Below the pieces are notes generated by a model. That model saw only the letters and a list, made by a program, of their open reading frames with translations. It was not told the origin of the DNA and searched no databases. Position numbers and translations under genes: made by a program. Shown here in pieces: positions 58,011 through 64,000 of a stretch of DNA of 64,000 bases. Positions within the stretch are counted from its first letter, which is position 1, and each line of letters starts with the position of its first letter. The stretch is from an uncultured Sutterella sp. (GTDB taxonomy: Bacteria > Pseudomonadota > Gammaproteobacteria > Burkholderiales > Burkholderiaceae_F), in contig UQTE01000006.1 of the NCBI GenBank assembly GCA_900543805.1, forward strand, positions 1-64,000, in the 5' to 3' direction.

Positions 58011-59667
58011 ATTCCGGCGTTCGGTATACGCTGCCGCGCTTCGAACCCTCCCGCACCAACAAACCTCTATCGACAAGTCTCTTAAGCAAACGATAGGCGG
58101 CCTGCGCATCAAGACCGAGATGCGCCATCACGTCGCCTCGCGTTACGGTGGCATTGGCTCGCACCAAACGCAATGCCCACGCCTCCTTTCGACCGGTTTC
58201 AGGGAAAGAAACTGATCCGACCTTCCTGCCGCACAGCCCCTGCAACATCCATTCTCGATCATTGCCGCGACCCACTCCTTCGAGCATCTCCTTTTCCGCC
58301 AAGCTTTTCAGGTAACGTACGAGACGCTGTTCCGACAAATGCGTCGCCTCCAGAAGACCGGCCAACGTGAGACTTCCGGCGAACCGAACGGCCGACAGAA
58401 TCAGCAACTCGGGAAACACAATCTTCTCTCCCAACCTTTGTTGGCTTTGAATGAGAAATCTTTGAAATTCCCGATCGGCGTCGCACTTGGGAAAGACAAT
58501 CCGTACGCACTCTTCGTTCGATTCGGTGTAATCCGGAGCCGAACGTCCGTATGCGAGATTTCCTTCCAGAATCCGTTCGATCCCTCGTCCGCGGCAATCG
58601 GCCAGACCGATGCGCCGAAAGATGTCGGCAAGGAGAGGATTCCTCGGACGGGATTCCGACGTTGGGAGATTCTCCGGCGTGATTCCCGAAACAAATCCGC
58701 CCGGACTGGCGATTTCCAATCCGTCATCGAGCATGCTCACCGCGACGGAGCCCTGGCGAGCGTAATCCCGGTGGCAGAGAGCATTGACGAGGGCTTCGCG
58801 AAAGGCTCGCTCGGAGTATGTCGGCACTCCCACACGAACAAACCCGTCCATCCATTCGCTCTCCTCGTTTCGTGCCCTGAAACGGTCGAGCACGGCCTCG
58901 AACCCCGACACAAGCGGCATGACGAATTCCTGGCTCGAACGAACGACCGAACCCGAGAAATGTTGGAACATAATGCCTGCCCCGGACAGTCGCCGTTGGA
59001 TCACGGTCACCTTTCCGATCATGAGAAGGCCTGCCACGGTCGGCAGAATACCGCTCCGTGTTTCCCGCACGAACCCCAATGCTTTGTCAAACTCCGAGTC
59101 CTCCAAATCCGCGAGTCCTTTCTCCGCGCGGTTTTTCCGCATGAAAGCCCGTAGTCCCTCCCGCTCCAAATCGTCTAGATCGTCCGTGGAAGTGCCGGAG
59201 AGGATCATGGCCGAGAAATCGAGCCGGCCAATATCGGAGAGTCGAGAAACGAACTCGGGCGGATAGAGGGGAAAGGTTCCGGGTTTCTTTCCGACCCCGA
59301 GACGTCGCTTCAACACCTTGCCGTCCTGCGCAGCGACGATGCCCTCGGCCTTCGGCACCCGGACAACCCAGATTTTCTTGCCTTCGACTTCTTCGCTCTC
59401 TGCGGAAACGATCAAAGGCGGCACCGTGTGCGATGCAATGAAGGCGACCGCCTTCTCCGGGTTGTTTCCTGCCTCCGTTCTCACACCGAAAATCCTGCCC
59501 TCTTCGCCGACACCGATGTATAGAGTCCCGCCTTCGGCATTCGCCATGCCGACCACCGTTTCGATCAGAGCGCCGTCGGACGCTTTGTCTTCGAAATCCT
59601 GTTGGAACGCAACCGTCAGCGTCTCACGTTCGGGAACGATTTGATCGGAGGCGATCCTGTTATCCAT
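58009..59667 (-). CDS. AlbA_2 (Schlafen-type) DNA-binding regulator with HATPase_c_4 domain
   Basis: A 552-residue protein of the COG2865 type, formerly annotated as RecG-related helicases. The N-terminal AlbA_2 domain (about 15-130) has VVGMANAEGGTLYIGVGEEG. A GHKL-type ATP-binding domain follows (about 280-370; AFREALVNALCHRDYARQG, SPGGFVSGITPENL). The C-terminal 110 residues form winged helices. Such proteins act as transcriptional regulators or, in some islands, with defence genes; here no partner is adjacent. ATG 59667 is preferred to the TTG at 59700. Its composition is less GC-rich than its neighbours. Confidence 0.85.
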   Translation of the reverse strand: MDNRIASDQIVPERETLTVAFQQDFEDKASDGALIETVVGMANAEGGTLYIGVGEEGRIFGVRTEAGNNPEKAVAFIASHTVPPLIVSAESEEVEGKKIWVVRVPKAEGIVAAQDGKVLKRRLGVGKKPGTFPLYPPEFVSRLSDIGRLDFSAMILSGTSTDDLDDLEREGLRAFMRKNRAEKGLADLEDSEFDKALGFVRETRSGILPTVAGLLMIGKVTVIQRRLSGAGIMFQHFSGSVVRSSQEFVMPLVSGFEAVLDRFRARNEESEWMDGFVRVGVPTYSERAFREALVNALCHRDYARQGSVAVSMLDDGLEIASPGGFVSGITPENLPTSESRPRNPLLADIFRRIGLADCRGRGIERILEGNLAYGRSAPDYTESNEECVRIVFPKCDADREFQRFLIQSQQRLGEKIVFPELLILSAVRFAGSLTLAGLLEATHLSEQRLVRYLKSLAEKEMLEGVGRGNDREWMLQGLCGRKVGSVSFPETGRKEAWALRLVRANATVTRGDVMAHLGLDAQAAYRLLKRLVDRGLLVREGSKRGSVYRTPE

Positions 59668-59753
59668 CACGCCATGTCCTTTATCTTCATACCGATGCAA
59701 AAAAATTACATCAAATGTCCGTTAACAACAAAAGATAAAGAATTGTGCCCCCA

Positions 59754-59785
59754 ATAGAAAAGGGGCCGCTTTCGCGACCCCTTCT
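59754..59785 (-). terminator. Terminator of the Tat-exported flavoprotein gene
   Basis: On the minus strand AAGGGGTCGC-GAAA-GCGGCCCCTT (one wobble pair) is followed by TTCTATT. Confidence 0.75.
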
Positions 59786-59817
59786 GTCAGAACGGGATTA
59801 ACCCGTAGTGATGCGCC

Positions 59818-61332
59818 TTACTTTTCCGCGGCGACCTTCTGACCGCAGATACGGCCGAAGACCAGGCAGTCAAGAATGGCGACGGAACCCAGACGGACGG
59901 CGCCGTGGACCATACCGGTCGCTTCACCGGCCGCATACAGATGCGGAATCGGCTTGTCGGTGCGAACGTCGAGAACGCGGCAGTCGTTGTCGGTGACGAG
60001 ACCGCCCATGCAGTGGTGAACCTTCGGCAACAGGTCGCCGTAGTACCACGGACCTTCGGTGAGCGGGGTCTGGGCGTTGTTGATGTAACGGCCCCAAACC
60101 GGGTCAACCTTGTTCTTGACGATTTCGTTGAACGCGGCGACTTCCTTCTTCAGGTTTTCGGCGTTGATGCCGGCGGCCTTGGCGAGTTCGTCGAGCGTGT
60201 CGTACTTTTCAACGATCTTGCGTTCAAGCATGCGTTCCAGGAAGCCCGGGCGCTGCTTCTTCAACGGGGCGACGTTGGCTTCGTTGCAGATCGAGAAGCA
60301 CTTCTTGCCGGCGGTGCCTTCAACCATGATGGCGTCGGCGCGGACCTTGCGGTTGGCGAGTTCGTTCACGAAGCGCTTGCCGTCGGAGTTGACCCACAGA
60401 CCATATTCGGCAGCGGCCGTCTGGCTGAACTGCCAGCCGATGCCCATGCCCTTTTCACGCGGGCTGGTCCACGGACCGCACTGGATCCAGTCGTCCTGAA
60501 CCTGCAAGCAGCCGATGGCCATCGTTTCACGCCAGAGTTCGGACGTGGCGCCGGGCTGGTTCGTCGTGTCGAGCGAGCCGTCAAGCTTCGGGTCCTGGAA
60601 CATGCGGAACTTCACGTCAGCGGAGAAGCCGCCGTAGCAGAGGACCACGCCCTTCGTGGCGCGGATGGTCTTTTCCTTGCCGGAGCCTTCATTCGGGAAG
60701 CGATAGCCTTCGCGGACGCGAACGCCTTCAACACCCTTTTCCGTACGGATGATGTTCTGGACATAGGTGCGCAGACGGATAGGAATGCCGAGTTCCTTGC
60801 ACTTGTCGAGTTCCTTCTGGACGATGCCGGAGCCGGAACCGTTCTTCGTCGTGACATAACGCGGAACCGAGTGACCGCCTTCCTGACCGATGGCGTCGGG
60901 CAGGTATTCAACGCCGAGTTCCTTGACCGTCCATTCGAAGTTGGACAGAGCGGACTGGGCGAGCAGGTGCACCTTGGCCTTGTCGTTCATGTAGTTGCCG
61001 GCAACCAGGATGTCCTTTTCGAGGAGGTCGAACGAGTCTTCGATACCGGCCTTCTTCTGCTGCGGGCAACCCGTGGCGGTCAGAATGCCGCCGTTGATGA
61101 TCGAGTTGCCGCCGGCCGTGGGCATCTTTTCAAGAACCACGACGTTGGCACCGGCCTTCTTGGCTTCAATGGCAGCGGCCAAGCCGGCAAAACCCGAACC
61201 GATGACGATCACGTCAACGGTTTCGTCCCACTTCGTAGCAGGGGCGGCGGAAACCACGGAGCTCGCGAGCGAGGCGGCACCAGCGGCCACGGCACCGGTA
61301 AGCATGCTGCGACGGGAAATACGATCGATCAT
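59818..61332 (-). CDS. Tat-exported fumarate-reductase-like flavoprotein
   Basis: A 504-residue periplasmic FAD enzyme. A Tat signal (SRRSMLTGAVAAG) precedes the FAD site VIGSGFAGLAAAIEA. It keeps all three main residues of Shewanella flavocytochrome c3 at the matching positions: Arg in GKRFVNELANRKVRADAI (Arg402), His in VHHCMGG (His504) and Arg in VHGAVRLGSVAI (Arg544). A fumarate or close dicarboxylate reductase is therefore the best call. It lacks haem and FMN domains and no cytochrome gene is adjacent, so the electron donor is elsewhere. ATG 61332 has AAGGAGAG upstream. A terminator follows. Confidence 0.92.
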   Translation of the reverse strand: MIDRISRRSMLTGAVAAGAASLASSVVSAAPATKWDETVDVIVIGSGFAGLAAAIEAKKAGANVVVLEKMPTAGGNSIINGGILTATGCPQQKKAGIEDSFDLLEKDILVAGNYMNDKAKVHLLAQSALSNFEWTVKELGVEYLPDAIGQEGGHSVPRYVTTKNGSGSGIVQKELDKCKELGIPIRLRTYVQNIIRTEKGVEGVRVREGYRFPNEGSGKEKTIRATKGVVLCYGGFSADVKFRMFQDPKLDGSLDTTNQPGATSELWRETMAIGCLQVQDDWIQCGPWTSPREKGMGIGWQFSQTAAAEYGLWVNSDGKRFVNELANRKVRADAIMVEGTAGKKCFSICNEANVAPLKKQRPGFLERMLERKIVEKYDTLDELAKAAGINAENLKKEVAAFNEIVKNKVDPVWGRYINNAQTPLTEGPWYYGDLLPKVHHCMGGLVTDNDCRVLDVRTDKPIPHLYAAGEATGMVHGAVRLGSVAILDCLVFGRICGQKVAAEK

Positions 61333-61472
61333 AGGAAATCTCTCCTTTTTTGGTCTTGGCGAAGAGTCTGTTCTCGCATGAGAACAAGGAAGGCTCTCCA
61401 CCTGCGACCATTCTATGACCCCCTCCCATTTAGTTCTTGCGCGGAATCAATAAAGGAGGGTTTTTCGTACGA

Positions 61473-63338
61473 TCAGTTTCCCTTACGAAGTTTCGATATA
61501 TTGACTTTTCCAAGCAACTTTTTCCACAATGTGGAATTGCCGTTCGAACTCCGGTCCCGAGCTTCCGTCTCGGCCGGTTCGGCGGATTCCGCCTTGTCAG
61601 ACGCGCCTTCGGGCGCGTTTTGTTTTTGTACCTCATCCTCCGCCTGCTTGCGGAAGGCCGAGCGAAGAACGACTTCCCAGAGCTTTCCTTCGATGAGTTC
61701 GGCGGTCGTGAGAAGCCGAACCTTGGACTCCTCCCTGTCGGCGACGTCCACCCAGACGCCCGGATCGTCGGCGACGATCATGAAGGGAACGTTCGGGGCG
61801 ATGCGCTGCGCGACGGCGTGATAGCGAAGCGTTTCGGCGCCGTTTGCGAAGATGAGGTAGCTCAACGCCTTGCCGAGCCCCGCGTTCTCGAGCGACGAGG
61901 CGTCGTCGGGCTCGCACTCGACGTAGTCGACGCCCGCCTTCTCGAGTTCCTGCGCCACCTCATGGTGCGTCGTAAGCACCACGGGCTTCATGCCGGACTT
62001 GCGCCAGCGACGGGCAAGATCGAGCACCATCGGACCGTCCCCGGCCATGAAGATGGGGCGGGTCGACGTGTCGGCGCGTTCCTCTTCGACGACTTCGTCC
62101 GTCCCTCTTTCGGCGGCGCGGCGCGCCCAGGTCCAACGGTTGACGAGAAGTTTTTCCACGCGGCCCGTGAGCTCGAAGAGCACCGGATTGAGCGCGATCG
62201 AAAGGATCGCCGCGCCCACGATGAGGTTCACCATGCGGTTGTCGGAGAGACCGAGCGCCACGGCTTCCCCCGCGAGAATGAAGGAGAATTCGCCGATCTG
62301 TGCCAAGGACGCGCCGACGGTGAGCGCGGTCTTCAGGGGGCGCTTCAGAAGGAGCACGATCCCGAAGGCGGCGAGGCTCTTGCCGAACACCACGACGAGG
62401 AGCGCGACGAGGACCTGTCCGGGCGCTTCGATGAGGATGTGCCAGTCAAAGAGCATCCCGACGCCCACGAAGAAGAGGACCGAGAAGGCGTCCTGAAGCG
62501 GAATCGATTCGGTGGCCGCGCGGTGCGCAAAGCGACTCTCGCGCATCACCATGCCGGCGAAGAAGGCGCCGAGCGCGAAGCTCACGTGGAAAATCGCCGC
62601 CGCGGCGTAGGCGACGCCCAAAGCGGCCGCCAACACGAAGAGCGTGAAGAGTTCTCGCGAACCGGTCTTGGCCACCTGATAGAGAAGCCACGGCATCGCG
62701 CGGCGCCCGACGATGAACATCACCGCGATGAAGGCGGCGACGTTCACGAGCGTCATGAGAATGTCCTTCATCAGCTCGTTGCCGCTCGCCGCTTCGCTTC
62801 CCGGCGCTCCGAGAAGTCCCGAGAGCGGCGGAAGAAGAACGAGGATGAGAACGGTCGCGATGTCTTCTACGACGAGCCATCCCATGGCGATGCGGCCGTC
62901 CCGGTTGGTGAGCTGCCCGCGCACTTCGAGCGCCTTGATGAGCACCACGGTCGAGGCGCAGGAGAGCGACAGACCGAAGACGATCCCCGCGCCCCAGCTC
63001 CAATCCCATAACCAGTGCGCCGCAACCGCCCCGAGAAGAGTCGCGAGCGCCATCTGTCCGACCGCGCCCGGAATGGCGATACCCTTCACGCTCATGAGGT
63101 CGCGCACCGAGAAGTGCAATCCCACCCCGAACATCAGGAGCATCACCCCGATTTCGGAGAGCTGATGCGCGAGTTCCGGATCGGCGAAGGGCCCGGGCGT
63201 GTGCTGCCCGGCGGCGATCCCGGCGAGAAGGAAGCCCACGAGTGCCGGTGCCCGGCCGAAGCGCTCGGCCAAAAAGCCGAAGACGAGCGCAAGACCGAAG
63301 GCGAGAACCAACGTCGTGATGAGGGGAAGAGAGTGCAT
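61473..63338 (-). CDS. Kef/YbaL-type CPA2 cation:proton antiporter
   Basis: An inner-membrane exchanger of 621 residues: 12 to 13 membrane segments (to about 385; LSCASTVVLIKALE and LVVEDIATVLILVL include the ion-path Asp), then a cytosolic TrkA-N-like domain (about 415-530) that senses nucleotides or glutathione adducts in the family, and a charged tail. It probably extrudes K+ in exchange for H+ under electrophile or pH stress. In this family the TrkA-N domain normally opens with GxGxxG; here the segment reads FMAGDGPMVLDLA, a partial match. Single-gene unit. Confidence 0.93.
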   Translation of the reverse strand: MHSLPLITTLVLAFGLALVFGFLAERFGRAPALVGFLLAGIAAGQHTPGPFADPELAHQLSEIGVMLLMFGVGLHFSVRDLMSVKGIAIPGAVGQMALATLLGAVAAHWLWDWSWGAGIVFGLSLSCASTVVLIKALEVRGQLTNRDGRIAMGWLVVEDIATVLILVLLPPLSGLLGAPGSEAASGNELMKDILMTLVNVAAFIAVMFIVGRRAMPWLLYQVAKTGSRELFTLFVLAAALGVAYAAAAIFHVSFALGAFFAGMVMRESRFAHRAATESIPLQDAFSVLFFVGVGMLFDWHILIEAPGQVLVALLVVVFGKSLAAFGIVLLLKRPLKTALTVGASLAQIGEFSFILAGEAVALGLSDNRMVNLIVGAAILSIALNPVLFELTGRVEKLLVNRWTWARRAAERGTDEVVEEERADTSTRPIFMAGDGPMVLDLARRWRKSGMKPVVLTTHHEVAQELEKAGVDYVECEPDDASSLENAGLGKALSYLIFANGAETLRYHAVAQRIAPNVPFMIVADDPGVWVDVADREESKVRLLTTAELIEGKLWEVVLRSAFRKQAEDEVQKQNAPEGASDKAESAEPAETEARDRSSNGNSTLWKKLLGKVNISKLRKGN

Positions 63339-63388
63339 GTCGAACGGTGCTCCGAGAAAACGGCCGGTGAAAAGTCGGAGTGGACAAA

Positions 63389-63441
63389 GAAAAATCGGTC
63401 CGCCTTTTCCGCACGCGCCTAGCGCGGAAAAAACGAACCGA
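63389..63441 (-). terminator. Terminator of purF
   Basis: On the minus strand nested stems (TCGGT...ACCGA outside, TTTTCCGC...GCGGAAAA inside) are followed by TTTTTCTTTG. Confidence 0.7.
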
Positions 63442-63475
63442 CTTCGTTTACTTGCTTAGCGTGCAAGAGGAAACT

Positions 63476-64000
63476 TTAGCACATGGGTTGCGTGCCTTCG
63501 CCCTCTTCCGCGTCATCTTTTTGGGGGGCGGGCTTTGCACGGGCCGCGTCGAGTCGGGCGAGGTATTCCTCGGTGATGTCGCCCGTCACGTAGTCGCCGT
63601 CAAAGCACGAGCAGTCAAAGCGCGGAATCGAAGGATTGAGGTCGTGCAGAGCGTTCTTCAAGCCGTCGATCGTCTGATAGACGACCGCGTCGGCGCCGAG
63701 GCTCTCGGCCACGGCCTTCGCGTCGCGGCCGTCGCCGCAGAGAAGTTCCGAGCGCGTCGGCATGTCGATGCCGTAGACGTTCGGGAACATGACGCGGGGA
63801 GCCGACGAGGCGACGAAGACCTTCTTCGCGCCGGACTCGCGGGCGATGCGCACGATTTCGCGCATCGTCGTGCCGCGCACGATCGAGTCGTCGACGAGCA
63901 GCACGTTCTTCCCTTCGAATTCGACGGGCATGGCGTTCAACTTCTGGCGCACGCTCTTCTTGCGCACGGCCTGGCCGGGCATGATGAAGGTGCGGCCCAC
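63476..64000 (-). CDS. purF: Amidophosphoribosyltransferase, C-terminal part (cut by the window end)
   Basis: The last 174 residues of the first enzyme of purine synthesis, which makes phosphoribosylamine from PRPP and glutamine. The PRPP loop VLLVDDSIVRGTT, the segment APRVMFPNVYGIDMPTRSEL and the end CSCFDGDYVTGDI are diagnostic. The glutaminase half lies beyond base 64000. The tail after about residue 150 of this fragment is charged and low-complexity. Confidence 0.97.
   Translation of the reverse strand: MGRTFIMPGQAVRKKSVRQKLNAMPVEFEGKNVLLVDDSIVRGTTMREIVRIARESGAKKVFVASSAPRVMFPNVYGIDMPTRSELLCGDGRDAKAVAESLGADAVVYQTIDGLKNALHDLNPSIPRFDCSCFDGDYVTGDITEEYLARLDAARAKPAPQKDDAEEGEGTQPMC

Noticed and set aside
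58009..59667. Defence island around the AlbA_2 regulator
   Set aside because: No nuclease, methylase or other defence gene lies beside it; neighbours are a cupin and a respiratory flavoprotein.

Overview
The window reads as a high-GC betaproteobacterial chromosome, most likely a gut anaerobe of the Sutterellaceae (Burkholderiales). The grounds are the ordering and sequence of housekeeping genes (lpxA-lpxB-rnhB-spoU, rpsB-tsf, tsaB-rimI-UDG, maf-methyltransferase), the wealth of periplasmic flavocytochrome-c-type reductases, and an oxygen-independent haem-degrading radical SAM enzyme. The genus is an inference; no rRNA is present. I found no phage, intact insertion sequence, integrase or CRISPR array.

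Layout. 1-6.1 kb: a lipoprotein, an iron-type alcohol dehydrogenase, and the lipid A/RNase HII/RNA methylase run. 6.2-13.6 kb: an unknown membrane-anchored protein, an aldo-keto reductase, tsf and rpsB with a structured leader, a DASS anion transporter and map. 13.9-22 kb: a TonB-dependent receptor, a Crp/Fnr regulator, two divergent FAD reductases and a D-threonine-aldolase-like enzyme, followed by an ABC-2 exporter (21.9-23.6 kb). 23.6-31.3 kb: a compact minus-strand locus encoding, in transcription order, radical SAM HutW, an ECF-type transporter (S, T and fused A-A' parts), haem carrier HutX, a flavodoxin, ExbB, ExbD and TonB. It has a Fur-box-like site upstream and a terminator after tonB. 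31.4-39.3 kb: a possible small membrane protein, a DUF4143 ATPase, carbonic anhydrase, a TerC/CBS protein, tRNA-Gly, an NAD(P)H-flavin reductase, and the UDG-rimI-tsaB operon. 39.6-46.9 kb: an OmpR/EnvZ-type pair, a fused IspDF, a split tetrahaem/FAD reductase and a FadL porin. 47.2-57.9 kb: mfd, a DUF362 protein, a YczE-like membrane protein, yceD, an MFS transporter, maf, a tetrapyrrole-methylase-family enzyme, a membrane-anchored nuclease-like protein and a MarR-cupin pair. 58-64 kb: an AlbA_2 regulator, a Tat-exported fumarate-reductase-like flavoprotein, a Kef-type antiporter and the 3' end of purF.

The most interesting system is the 23.6-31.3 kb haem locus. It couples outer-membrane energisation (TonB-ExbBD) with a probable ECF inner-membrane importer and the anaerobic haem-opening enzyme with its carrier and a likely electron donor. 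An ECF module here, where Gram-negative haem loci usually carry a binding-protein-dependent ABC transporter, is unusual. The second theme is anaerobic respiration. Four exported FAD reductases of the fumarate reductase fold are present, and only one keeps the known fumarate-reductase active-site residues, so the other three probably reduce different acceptors.
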